Shown here one piece after another: positions 7,125 to 14,219 of a stretch of 14,219 nt of DNA (positions are counted from its first letter, which is position 1; each line of letters begins with the position of its first letter). Under the pieces are notes generated by a model that saw only the letters and a list, made by a program, of their open reading frames with translations, had not been told where the DNA came from and did no database searches. The DNA is from JAYXXU01 sp037969155 (GTDB lineage Bacteria > Pseudomonadota > Gammaproteobacteria > Pseudomonadales > Moraxellaceae), in NCBI GenBank assembly GCA_037969155.1, contig JBBKWW010000189.1:1-14219 (forward strand). The letters run 5' to 3'. Position numbers and translations under genes: made by a program.

Positions 7125-8606
7125 ATGAGCAGTTATTTACTCGCGATTGATCAGGGGACGACCAGCTCAAGAGCGATTATTTTTTCGGCCGATGGGCGTC
7201 CACTGCACCGTGCACAACGTGAATTTAAACAATACTTTCCTGCTGATGGTTGGGTCGAACACGATCCGTATGAAATCTGGCAAAGTGTGCTGGACGTGTG
7301 CCGTGAGGTGCTGCATATTGCGGGTCTGGCGGCGACTCAGATCGCAGCGATTGGTATTACCAATCAGCGTGAAACCAGTCTGATCTGGGATCGTGCGACT
7401 GATGAGCCGATCTATCGAGCGATTGTGTGGCAGGATCGTCGTACCGCCAAGCAGTGCGAAAAAATGCAGGTTGCTCAGCATGAGGGCTTGGTGATTGAGC
7501 GCACTGGTTTACTGATCGATCCATATTTTTCGGCCAGCAAAATTGCGTGGATGCTCGATCATGTTGCAGGGGCACGTGAGCGGGCAGCGCGTGGCGAGTT
7601 GGCGTTTGGTACAATTGATACATGGCTGCTGTGGAAGTTGACGGGAGGCAAGAGTCATCTCACTGATGCCAGTAATGCGTCGCGTACCTCGCTATTTAAT
7701 ATCCATACCCAGCAATGGGATGCTGATTTACTCAAGCTATTTAATGTTCCAACACAAATTCTGCCACAGGTGAAAGACAGCGCGGCAGAGTTTGGTGACA
7801 CCTTGCCGATTTGGTTGGGTGGTGCTATTCCGATTCGAGGCATTGCAGGTGATCAACAGGCGGCGTTGTTCGGGCAAGCTTGTTTTGAGCGTGGCATGGC
7901 AAAAAGCACGTATGGCACGGGTTGCTTTGTGATGCTAAATACCGGCCACCAAGTATTGCGTTCAGAAAATCGCTTATTGAGTACTGTGGCGTATCGATTA
8001 AATGGCCAAACTACTTATGCGGTCGAGGGCAGTATTTTTGTCGCTGGAGCGGCAGTACAGTGGCTGCGTGATGGCTTGGGACTGGTCAAAAATGCCAGCG
8101 AAACTGATGCAATGGCTGAGCGTATTGGGGCAGACAACAGTGTCTATATGGTGCCTGCGTTTACGGGTTTGGGTGCGCCGTATTGGGATCCGCATGCGCG
8201 CGGCGCGTTATTTGGCCTGACTCGTGATACTGGCGTGGCCGAAATCGTGACGGCTGCGTTGCAAGCAGTCTGTTACCAGACCAAAGACTTGATGCGCGCT
8301 ATTCAGAATGACGGTGCGTGGCTGAGCAGCTTGCGGGTCGATGGCGGCATGGTCGGCAATGCGTGGCTGATGCAGTTTTTGGCTGATATGCTTAATGTCT
8401 CTGTTGATCGACCTGAGGTGACCGAAACGACGGCGCTGGGAGTCGCCTATTTAGCAGGCTTGCAGTCGGGCTTGTATCAAGATTTGGGCGAGATTGCTGC
8501 CCATTGGGCCAGACAGCAGCGGTTTACGCCGAATATGCCACCAGCACAACGTGAGCGATTGTATAACGGCTGGCTGGATGCGGTCGAGCGAGTGCGTCGC
8601 AACTGA
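7125..8606 (+). CDS. glpK: GlpK, glycerol kinase
   Basis: A cytoplasmic FGGY-family kinase that makes sn-glycerol-3-phosphate from glycerol and ATP, trapping glycerol in the cell and producing the GlpR inducer. It has 493 residues (E. coli GlpK has 502). The N-terminal phosphate loop DQGTTSSRAIIF, the VWQDRRT substrate motif, catalytic-base region GIAGDQQAALFGQ with D243, YGTGCF, and PAFTGLGAPYWDPHARGALFGLTR are all present. The ATG at 7125 is chosen because the product then starts MSSYLLAIDQGTTSS and an AGGATGAG sequence lies just ahead. A TTG at 7101 in the same frame abuts the GlpR box and is unlikely to be used. Compared with my recollection of E. coli GlpK, the fructose-1,6-bisphosphate loop GGTRIP reads GGA-IP here without the Arg, and the IIA-Glc zinc ligand Glu478 corresponds to Q475. 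Both enteric controls are therefore probably absent. Confidence 0.96.
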   Translation: MSSYLLAIDQGTTSSRAIIFSADGRPLHRAQREFKQYFPADGWVEHDPYEIWQSVLDVCREVLHIAGLAATQIAAIGITNQRETSLIWDRATDEPIYRAIVWQDRRTAKQCEKMQVAQHEGLVIERTGLLIDPYFSASKIAWMLDHVAGARERAARGELAFGTIDTWLLWKLTGGKSHLTDASNASRTSLFNIHTQQWDADLLKLFNVPTQILPQVKDSAAEFGDTLPIWLGGAIPIRGIAGDQQAALFGQACFERGMAKSTYGTGCFVMLNTGHQVLRSENRLLSTVAYRLNGQTTYAVEGSIFVAGAAVQWLRDGLGLVKNASETDAMAERIGADNSVYMVPAFTGLGAPYWDPHARGALFGLTRDTGVAEIVTAALQAVCYQTKDLMRAIQNDGAWLSSLRVDGGMVGNAWLMQFLADMLNVSVDRPEVTETTALGVAYLAGLQSGLYQDLGEIAAHWARQQRFTPNMPPAQRERLYNGWLDAVERVRRN

Positions 8607-8633
8607 GTGCGTACATTAAGGATATGCCTTGTT

Positions 8634-8655
8634 GTCGGCTCGGATGCCAGCCGAC
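8634..8655 (+). terminator. Hairpin after glpK, weak terminator candidate
   Basis: A perfect 7-bp GC-rich stem (GTCGGCT at 8634-8640, AGCCGAC at 8649-8655) with an 8-base loop, 27 bases after the glpK stop. No T-tract follows (TGCGGTTGC), so it may only protect the 3' end or need Rho. Confidence 0.35.
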
Positions 8656-8800
8656 TGCGGTTGCGCTGTATCTGTTCACTGGCCGTGAGGTGCTGTCATT
8701 GGTTAGACGGTTTGGCAGATTTTAGACGTCGGTTAGGATCTCCTGATCTGATTTTTGCCAGATTTCCATTGATTTTGTTGTGTATTTGACATTAGTCTCG

Positions 8801-8866
8801 CTTCATGTTGGTGTTGAGTTTGTTTCATGTTGCTATTGAGTTAGCTTAATGTTGGGCTTTCATGTC
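8801..8866 (+). repeat. Tandem repeat of 22-bp period upstream of putA
   Basis: Three units start at 8801 (CTTCATGTTG), 8823 (TTTCATGTTG) and 8845 (CTTAATGTTG), each exactly 22 bp apart. Units one and two agree at 18 of 22 positions, sharing TTCATGTTG and TTGAGTT. Unit three keeps only the first ten or so bases. The period equals two turns of B-DNA, so the repeated TTnATGTTG core faces the same side of the helix. The array follows directly after the TTGACA at 8786, as expected of regulator binding sites rather than coding sequence. Confidence 0.55.
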
Positions 8867-8881
8867 GTGCTATTCAGCACG
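8866..8881 (+). other. Small stem-loop in the putA leader
   Basis: CGTGCT (8866-8871) pairs perfectly with AGCACG (8876-8881) around a four-base ATTC loop. No T-tract follows. It may be an operator or a leader RNA structure; position alone does not tell. Confidence 0.35.
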
Positions 8882-8962
8882 GTGTTAAGGTTAAAACGTA
8901 CTGAGAGTGCTGCGTAATCAATGTTGCCTCTTGTTCCCCAAGAATGATGTAAGGATGTTTAA

Positions 8963-11900
8963 ATGTTATTTCACGGTGACCTGACTACCGAATGCCCGAT
9001 TCGCCAAAAAATTCGTGACTTTTATCGCATTGATGAAAACGAAGTCATCGACCATATTTTGCCGCTGGCTGAGGTGGGCGTAAAAGCGCGTAGTCGCGCT
9101 TGGGAACGTGCCAGACAAATCGTTCATAACATTCGCAAGGATCAAGACGGTCAGGGCGGGATTGATGCCCTGCTCAACGAGTTTTCCTTGTCCAGTGAGG
9201 AGGGGGTGGTGTTGATGTGTTTGGCCGAAGCATTGCTGCGTGTGCCAGATAAAAAAACACAGGATTTACTGATCCGCGACAAGCTAGCGCACGGCGATTG
9301 GAGCTCGCATTTGGGCAGCAGCGACTCCTTGTTTGTGAATGCATCCTCGTGGGGGCTGTTGGTGACTGGCAAAATGGTCAACTACACGGATACCTCTAAG
9401 TCCGAACAATATGGTTTGCTCAAAAAAACCATTGGCCGTTTGGGCGAGCCGGTGATTCGTAAGTCCGTTAATTTTGCGATGAAAATTATGGGTCGGCAGT
9501 TTGTCATGGGGCAGACCATTCAGGATGCGATTGACCGTGCTGCCGATAAAGAAAAAAAAGGCTATGTCTATTCCTACGATATGCTGGGTGAGGGTGCACG
9601 TACCCAAGCGGATGCCGAGTTTTATTTTAACCAGTACTTAGATGCGATCCATGCCATCGGCAAGGCAGCTCAGGGTCGCGGGCCAATCAAAAGCCCAGGT
9701 ATTTCGGTGAAGTTGTCGGCTATTTATCCACGGTTTGAGTTTAGCCATCGTGAGCAAGTGATGGCTGATTTGGTGCCGCTGCTTAAAACGCTGGCGTTGG
9801 TGGCGAAGGAATATGATATTGGCCTGACTGTAGATGCAGAAGAAGCTGACCGCTTAGACATGTCACTCGATATTATTGAAGCGGTGTTTACGGATGCTGA
9901 TCTGGGTGACTGGAATGGCTTTGGCTTGGCGGTACAAGCCTATCAAAAACGCGCCATTTTTGTGATTGAGTGGGTGGCTGAGCTGGCACGGCGGGTGGGT
10001 CGTCAACTGATGGTGCGGCTGGTTAAAGGTGCGTATTGGGATACCGAAATCAAAATCACGCAACAACTTGGACTGGATCATTTTCCGGTATTTACCCGCA
10101 AAGCCACTACGGATGTGTCATATAAAGCCTGTGCGATCAAGCTACTTGAAGCCAGAGACGTGCTGTATCCGCAGTTTGCCACCCACAATGCTTATACAGC
10201 GGCCACGATCCTAGAGGTGGCGAAAGGCGACAACCAAGGTTTCGAGTTTCAGCGCCTACATGGCATGGGTGAGTCGTTATTTGATCAGATCGTGCAAGAA
10301 GAAAAAATCCAATGCCGTGTCTATGCTCCAGTTGGACAGCACGAAAATCTGCTGGCCTATTTGGTACGCCGCTTGTTAGAAAATGGCGCGAATTCATCAT
10401 TTGTCAATGCGATTGTCGATACCAGCAAGCCGGTAGAAGCGCTGTTACCCGACCCCGTCGAAACCCTGCAAGGTCTACGCAACAAGCACAATAATCAAAT
10501 CAGAATGCCCGTCGATTTATTTGGCGCTGAGCGTGCCAACTCAAAAGGTATGGATCTGACGGATATTAATGTATTGAACCCGTTGAGAGACAACCTGAAC
10601 CGCTGGTTTGATGAGCACCGCCTGACGGCGAGCCAAGTACCAGACGGTGCATTAGCGATCAAAAATCCAGCCAACCATCAAGAGATTATTGGCCATATTC
10701 GGCTACAAGGTGCGCCAGAGATGCAAGACATGCTGGCGCGTGCTGAAGCCGCTTTTGAGCCGTGGTCAGCTACGCCGATCCAAGAGCGTGCAAACTTGCT
10801 GCGTCGTATTAGCTATATTTTAGAGCGTCATCATGATGAGCTCGTCGCCCTGTGTATTAAAGAAGCCGGTAAGGTGGCACAAGACGGCATTGATGAAGTG
10901 CGAGAAGCAGTTGATTTTTGTCGCTATTATGCTGCACGGGCTGAAGAGTTGGCTAAAGATGAACGCTTTGAGCCACGCGGTGTGATTTTATGTATTAGCC
11001 CATGGAATTTTCCGCTGGCGATTTTCTTGGGTCAGGTGGCCGCTGCGATTGTGACCGGCAATACCGTGATTGCCAAGCCTGCCGAACAAACCAGCTTAAT
11101 TGCGCTCAAATGCATTGAGCTGATGCGTGCTGTTGGCTTGCCAGAACATGTGGTGCAGCCCGTGATTGCGCGTGGCAGCGAGGTCGGCCAGTTCATCGTG
11201 CCTGATCCACGTATTCAAGCGATTATGTTTACCGGATCAACCGAAACGGGCAGCCTGATTGCGCGCACTTTGGCCGAACGCACGGATACCCAAGTGCCCC
11301 TGATCGCTGAAACAGGTGGCCAAAATTGCATGATCGTGGACTCGACTGCACTGCCTGAGCAAGTGGTTGATGATGTGATTAGTTCGGGTTTTCAAAGTGC
11401 CGGACAGCGTTGCTCAGCATTGCGGGTGCTGTTCATTCAAGAGGACGTGGCGGATGGCATGATTGACATGCTGATCGGTGCATTAAAAGCGCTAAATGTC
11501 GGTGATCCTGCGTGGCTGTCTACCGATATTGGCCCAGTGATTGACGAAAAAGCACTGAATATATTGAACCAGCATGTGGAGTATCTTCAAGACAAAGCCA
11601 CGCTGCACTACCAATGCGAGATTCCAGACAATCATGTGCAAGGTGCGTATTTTTTTGCGCCGCGTTTATATGAGATCAAAGACTTATCCGTGCTGAAGCG
11701 CGAAGTGTTTGGGCCATGTGTGCACATTATCCGCTACAAAGCCAGCGAGCTTAATCAAGTGATTGATCAGATCAACGCCACAGGTTATGGCCTCACCATG
11801 GGGATTCACTCACGGATTGAAGAGCGCTGCGAATATCTGGCCAAAATGTCCCGCGCTGGCAATGTCTACGTAAACCGCAATATGATCGGCGCGATTGTTG

Positions 11901-12769
11901 GGGTGCAGCCCTTTGGCGGGCGCGGTCTTTCTGGCACAGGACCTAAAGCGGGTGGCCCGAACTACTTGCTGCGTTTGGTCAAAGAAAAAGCCTCTCCAGA
12001 AAACGTACAGATGACCAATCTGTCACCAGATGAGCTGGATTTACACCACAGCCCAGAAGCTGACTCCCAAGTGGTCGAGCTGATGGCAAGATCGCTACGT
12101 GACGAAAAAATCTGGCGTGCAACACCACTGAATGACCGGATTTCTGCGATTCGGCAGCTCCTCGCCAAGCTGGCCACAGTGGACTTACTCGACGATTTTG
12201 CCGATGACTTGGGGCGAACGCTAGCGGATGCTCGTGCCCAGCTTAATCGCCTCGAAAAATACATGCGTAAGCATGTCACTTTGCCAGGACCAACTGGCGA
12301 ATCAAACACCCTGCACACCGAGCCGCGTGGCTGCGTAGTCTGTTATGCCGACAAGAGTACCTCGTTTAATTTTTGGGCGATTTCGATTATTACTGCCTTG
12401 GCAGCGGGTAACACCGTGGTCACGGTAACCTCTGATTTGTTTTATGAGGAAGCTATGGCGTTTAGAGATAAATTGATCGCTACCGGCATCGCTGAAGGGG
12501 TGTTTCAAGTCGCGCGCTCAAACCTGCTACAAGCCATTTTGGCCAATCCGCACTTGGCGGGTGCAGTGATTGCTGCACGCTCACCACGACTCGGCTACTT
12601 CTGCCGCCAGTTGGCACAACGAGAAGGTGCGATTTTACCGCTGATCAGTGCCGAATATTACGACACCCTGATCAAACGGTTAGTCACCGAAAAAACCATC
12701 AGTATCGACACCACAGCGTCCGGTGGTAACACCTCGTTGATGACATTGGTGGAGGATGACGAGTCCTGA
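8963..12769 (+). CDS. putA: PutA, bifunctional proline dehydrogenase / P5C dehydrogenase (no DNA-binding domain)
   Basis: It oxidises proline to glutamate in two steps: an FAD proline dehydrogenase reduces quinone, then an NAD+-dependent P5C dehydrogenase acts on the channelled product. The 1268 residues show an N-terminal alpha-helical region, a PRODH barrel from about 190 to 490 (GISVKLSAIYPRFE with K250; RLVKGAYWD; FATHNAYTA; LHGMGE; VRRLLENGANSSFVN with R469/R470 for proline binding), and an ALDH domain from about 580 to 1010 (ISPWNFP at 678, FTGSTETG at 756, E783, catalytic C817 in AGQRCSALR, QPFGGRGLSGTG). A C-terminal ALDH-like domain ends in the typical TASGGNTSLMTL. The ribbon-helix-helix found at the start of E. 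coli PutA (1320 residues) is missing, so this protein should not repress its own gene. The ATG at 8963 has AAGGA 7 bases ahead. It stands alone as a monocistronic unit between a long leader and a strong terminator. Confidence 0.96.
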   Translation: MLFHGDLTTECPIRQKIRDFYRIDENEVIDHILPLAEVGVKARSRAWERARQIVHNIRKDQDGQGGIDALLNEFSLSSEEGVVLMCLAEALLRVPDKKTQDLLIRDKLAHGDWSSHLGSSDSLFVNASSWGLLVTGKMVNYTDTSKSEQYGLLKKTIGRLGEPVIRKSVNFAMKIMGRQFVMGQTIQDAIDRAADKEKKGYVYSYDMLGEGARTQADAEFYFNQYLDAIHAIGKAAQGRGPIKSPGISVKLSAIYPRFEFSHREQVMADLVPLLKTLALVAKEYDIGLTVDAEEADRLDMSLDIIEAVFTDADLGDWNGFGLAVQAYQKRAIFVIEWVAELARRVGRQLMVRLVKGAYWDTEIKITQQLGLDHFPVFTRKATTDVSYKACAIKLLEARDVLYPQFATHNAYTAATILEVAKGDNQGFEFQRLHGMGESLFDQIVQEEKIQCRVYAPVGQHENLLAYLVRRLLENGANSSFVNAIVDTSKPVEALLPDPVETLQGLRNKHNNQIRMPVDLFGAERANSKGMDLTDINVLNPLRDNLNRWFDEHRLTASQVPDGALAIKNPANHQEIIGHIRLQGAPEMQDMLARAEAAFEPWSATPIQERANLLRRISYILERHHDELVALCIKEAGKVAQDGIDEVREAVDFCRYYAARAEELAKDERFEPRGVILCISPWNFPLAIFLGQVAAAIVTGNTVIAKPAEQTSLIALKCIELMRAVGLPEHVVQPVIARGSEVGQFIVPDPRIQAIMFTGSTETGSLIARTLAERTDTQVPLIAETGGQNCMIVDSTALPEQVVDDVISSGFQSAGQRCSALRVLFIQEDVADGMIDMLIGALKALNVGDPAWLSTDIGPVIDEKALNILNQHVEYLQDKATLHYQCEIPDNHVQGAYFFAPRLYEIKDLSVLKREVFGPCVHIIRYKASELNQVIDQINATGYGLTMGIHSRIEERCEYLAKMSRAGNVYVNRNMIGAIVGVQPFGGRGLSGTGPKAGGPNYLLRLVKEKASPENVQMTNLSPDELDLHHSPEADSQVVELMARSLRDEKIWRATPLNDRISAIRQLLAKLATVDLLDDFADDLGRTLADARAQLNRLEKYMRKHVTLPGPTGESNTLHTEPRGCVVCYADKSTSFNFWAISIITALAAGNTVVTVTSDLFYEEAMAFRDKLIATGIAEGVFQVARSNLLQAILANPHLAGAVIAARSPRLGYFCRQLAQREGAILPLISAEYYDTLIKRLVTEKTISIDTTASGGNTSLMTLVEDDES

Positions 12770-12809
12770 GTCAGCGGACGCTATAGTTAGGGTTGAGATA
12801 GTAAAGACT

Positions 12810-12867
12810 ACGGTTTACGACGTTGTGGCAGGGCAGTGAGCGCCTGCTACAACGCGTAAACCGTTTT
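12810..12867 (+). terminator. Strong intrinsic terminator of putA
   Basis: A long hairpin starts 40 bases after the putA stop. ACGGTTTACG (12810-12819) pairs with CGTAAACCGT (12855-12864). After a one-base bulge, CGTTGT pairs with ACAACG, and then GGCAGG with CCTGCT (one G-U). The stem has about 22 pairs around a 10-base loop (12833-12842) and runs straight into TTTTATT. The stem is unusually long for an intrinsic terminator, but the T-tract makes this the best reading. Confidence 0.85.
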
Positions 12868-13010
12868 ATTGTGAGCGTGAGCCATTGAGCATATGTTTCA
12901 AAAATTGAGCTGACGGTTAGCGACGGCAATTCACCTGCCAAACACCTATAGAGATGCAGCTTGTAATCTACATTGATTTGGTGAGTGTGCGTTGCTGTTT
13001 TGCAGATCAG

Positions 13011-13039
13011 TGAGATTCAGATGGCAATACGGCTATACT
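13011..13039 (+). promoter_or_regulatory. Candidate promoter of the DUF4197 lipoprotein gene
   Basis: A -10 TATACT at 13034-13039 matches the consensus at five of six positions and lies 29 bases before the ATG. The element 17 bp upstream (TGAGAT, 13011-13016) is a weak -35. The start would be near 13046, leaving a leader of about 23 bases that includes the GGA ribosome binding site at 13057-13059. Confidence 0.4.
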
Positions 13040-13068
13040 GTGGCCTGCATTTGATTGGAATCGACCAC

Positions 13069-13788
13069 ATGAGCACACGATTGTACGCGCTGGGTTTAGG
13101 CGCAGTGTTAGGCCTGAGCGGCTGTAGCACGCTTGATTCACAACAAGCCGCGCCTTGGATCAACTTGGGCACGCAGGTTTTGGGTGCTGCGGGTTATGGT
13201 CAACAAGGTCAAACGGTACTGGCAATTCAAGAAACCTTATCGCTGAGTAATCAACGGGCGACTTCGACGTTGGCACAATCTGGTGCGTTTGGTTTGCAGT
13301 TCCCACAATCGGTGCAGCCAGTGGTCAGTATCTTGAAAAGCATTGGTTTTGCACCACAGATTAATCGAGTCGAGTCTGCAATGAATCGCGGGGCAGAGCA
13401 GGCGATTGCACAGGCTAAGCCAGTGTTCGAGCAGGCGATTCGGAAGAGGAGTATTGTCGATGCGGTAGGGAATATCACGGGAGGTGAAACTGCCGCGACG
13501 CAGTATTTCCGCCGCCAGACCGAAGCAAGTCTGCGCCAGCGTTATCAGCCGATTGTGCAGCAACAGTTAAAAAGCACTGGATTTTATGACCAATATCGGA
13601 TGCTGCAAACTGCGGTGAATCAGTTGCCAGCCAGTCAGCGGCCAAATGTCGATTTAGAGGCATATGTGATCAATCAAAGCATTGAGCGCTTATTTGTCGA
13701 GATTGGTCAAGAAGAAGGCAAAATTCGCCGCGATCCGATTGGGCGCGGTGGTGAGTTGATTGGCCGAGTGTTTGGGCAGATGCGTTGA
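13069..13788 (+). CDS. DUF4197 family lipoprotein of unknown function
   Basis: A predicted lipoprotein of 239 residues. The ATG at 13069 is chosen because it gives a compact lipoprotein signal, MSTRLYALGLGAVLGLSGC, with lipobox LSGC and the lipidated Cys at position 19. Upstream in-frame starts (from 12985) would bury this signal. The body matches the DUF4197 pattern: a helical N-terminal part with ESAMNRGAEQAIAQAKPVF, then GGETAATQYFRRQTEASLRQRYQPIV, and a C-terminal LEAYVINQSIERLFVEIGQEE followed by IRRDPIGRG. The family is widespread in Proteobacteria as a small envelope protein and its role is unknown. Residue 20 (Ser, not Asp) after the Cys gives no inner-membrane retention signal, so outer-membrane attachment is the likely fate. 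It is not in an operon, with the putA terminator before it and an inverted-repeat element after it. Confidence 0.88.
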   Translation: MSTRLYALGLGAVLGLSGCSTLDSQQAAPWINLGTQVLGAAGYGQQGQTVLAIQETLSLSNQRATSTLAQSGAFGLQFPQSVQPVVSILKSIGFAPQINRVESAMNRGAEQAIAQAKPVFEQAIRKRSIVDAVGNITGGETAATQYFRRQTEASLRQRYQPIVQQQLKSTGFYDQYRMLQTAVNQLPASQRPNVDLEAYVINQSIERLFVEIGQEEGKIRRDPIGRGGELIGRVFGQMR

Positions 13789-13837
13789 GTGGGATTTTTA
13801 TGAGATCGAATCGGTGAGTTTGAGTTGTCACTTAATC

Positions 13838-13898
13838 TAGGGTCTGTTGACGTTTGAGCCATGACCGCGGCTCGCGTGCGAAACGCCAACAGACCCTA
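13838..13898. repeat. 61-bp inverted-repeat element, MITE-like
   Basis: Two 18-base arms, TAGGGTCTGTTGACGTTT (13838-13855) and AAACGCCAACAGACCCTA (13881-13898), are inverted repeats matching at 17 of 18 positions. The 25-base centre holds a second small hairpin (GAGCC 13856-13860, GGCTC 13869-13873). The ends are TA-GGG and CCC-TA, so the outer TA could be a target duplication as seen with many small insertion elements. No T-tract follows on either strand, which argues against a plain terminator. It carries no gene. Its origin from an insertion sequence is inference from the terminal-repeat form. Confidence 0.6.
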
Positions 13899-14043
13899 AC
13901 GTTTATGTGGCTAAAAACTTACGGTTTGGTACGATAAGACGCAAGTCGTTCGATGCGATGTATGCCATACACGCTGTCTTTGGTGGTCGGGATGACCTAC
14001 ATTCTGTGTCTCAGTGTGACTGGGCAAAATTGCAGAGGGTGGG

Positions 14044-14219
14044 ATGCGTACATTATTACTGATTGGGGCAGGACATGCGCATTTAGCGGTGTTACAGCGA
14101 CTGATCCAGCGACGTCCACCAGATACTAAAATCACGCTGATCTCAGGCGAGCGTTACCAGCGTTATTCTGGCCTGTTGCCCGCGTGGATGGCTGGATATG
14201 CAACCGAAGCAGAGATGAG
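14044..14219 (+). CDS. FAD/NAD(P)-dependent oxidoreductase of the SelD-associated pyridine-nucleotide-disulfide type, N-terminal part
   Basis: The gene runs off the right edge, with 58 residues visible. It opens with a Rossmann nucleotide-binding fold, MRTLLLIGAGHAHLAVLQRL, whose GAGHAH replaces the more usual GxGxxG, then a second strand KITLISGERYQRYSGLLPAWMAGY. The GxGHAH start together with YSGxLPxWxAG is typical of the FAD-dependent oxidoreductases related to NADH dehydrogenase 2 that occur as a stand-alone protein or fused ahead of selenophosphate synthase (SelD). From this fragment I cannot tell whether a SelD domain or gene follows. The ATG at 14044 has AGAGGG (14034-14039) ahead of it. 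The FAD-binding fold is clear; the electron acceptor and role are not known. Confidence 0.8.
   Translation, partial: MRTLLLIGAGHAHLAVLQRLIQRRPPDTKITLISGERYQRYSGLLPAWMAGYATEAEM

Larger units (their letters stand above)
8607..8962. other. Non-coding region between glpK and putA
   Basis: This 356-base stretch has no convincing gene; an in-frame 60-codon opening right after the glpK stop has no family-like features. It holds a hairpin near the glpK end (8634-8655), a perfect -35 hexamer TTGACA at 8786-8791 with no good -10 at the expected distance, a 22-bp-period tandem repeat (8801-8866), a short hairpin (8866-8881), and an AAGGA ribosome binding site at 8951-8955 for putA. The missing -10 suggests either an activator-dependent promoter or a start elsewhere in the leader. 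Confidence 0.6.

Noticed and set aside
4532..8606. Search for a glycerol facilitator (glpF) or other transport gene in the glp cluster
   Set aside because: All coding space is taken by glpD, glpR and glpK, so the uptake gene, if any, lies elsewhere.
8607..8789. 60-codon opening directly after glpK
   Set aside because: The ATG-less start region has no ribosome binding site and the product no recognisable features. It lies over a hairpin and the approach to the putA promoter.
12985..13068. Longer N-terminus for the DUF4197 protein
   Set aside because: It would bury the lipobox signal, and it overlaps the likely -10 element at 13034-13039.
13959..13971. Odd palindrome TGTATG-C-CATACA ahead of the oxidoreductase
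   Set aside because: It is short and isolated with no promoter elements seen near it, so it may be chance.
13911..14135. 74-codon opening on the - strand near the right edge
   Set aside because: It overlaps the clear oxidoreductase start on the + strand and its product shows no domain-like pattern.
1..14219. CRISPR arrays, tRNA, rRNA, transposase or phage genes
   Set aside because: No repeat-spacer pattern, no cloverleaf or rRNA sequence noticed by eye, and no transposase or phage-like protein among the reading frames.

Overview
The window reads as a chromosomal segment of a gammaproteobacterium. The glp, put and cus proteins are of proteobacterial type. A Pseudomonadales/Moraxellaceae-like host is my best guess, but this is inference without a database search. 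The DNA is of medium GC, densely coded, and has no phage, transposase, tRNA, rRNA or CRISPR signal.

Layout. (1) Bases 1-4234, + strand: the end of a copper/silver efflux operon. It holds the C-terminal part of a CusB-type adaptor carrying a fused CusF-like domain, a complete CusA pump with the three substrate methionines, and a small secreted CusF-like metallochaperone. (2) 4235-4531: a non-coding convergent gap with two hairpins. (3) 4532-8606: a glycerol catabolism locus with glpD and glpR on the - strand and glpK divergent on the + strand. Three GlpR-type palindromes are readable. Two flank an almost consensus glpD promoter and one lies just ahead of glpK. (4) 8607-8962: a long leader with a 22-bp-period tandem repeat and a small hairpin. 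(5) 8963-12769: putA, a bifunctional proline dehydrogenase/P5C dehydrogenase without the N-terminal DNA-binding domain, ending at a strong hairpin terminator. (6) 13069-13788: a DUF4197 lipoprotein. (7) 13838-13898: a compact 18-bp inverted-repeat element resembling a MITE. (8) 14044 to the edge: the start of a SelD-associated type of FAD/NAD(P) oxidoreductase.

How the genes work together. GlpK phosphorylates glycerol and GlpD oxidises glycerol-3-phosphate to DHAP at the membrane. GlpR represses both until glycerol-3-phosphate accumulates. No glycerol facilitator gene (glpF) lies in the window. PutA converts proline to glutamate. GlpD and the PutA proline dehydrogenase both feed electrons to the quinone pool, so the middle of the window is a carbon-scavenging, respiratory block. 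The Cus proteins are an independent metal-resistance unit.

I see no wholly new system. The points most worth a second look are the MITE-like element, the tandem repeats ahead of a PutA that cannot repress itself, the GlpR operator geometry, the GlpK residues that suggest loss of enteric-style allosteric control, and one substituted methionine in the CusA relay.
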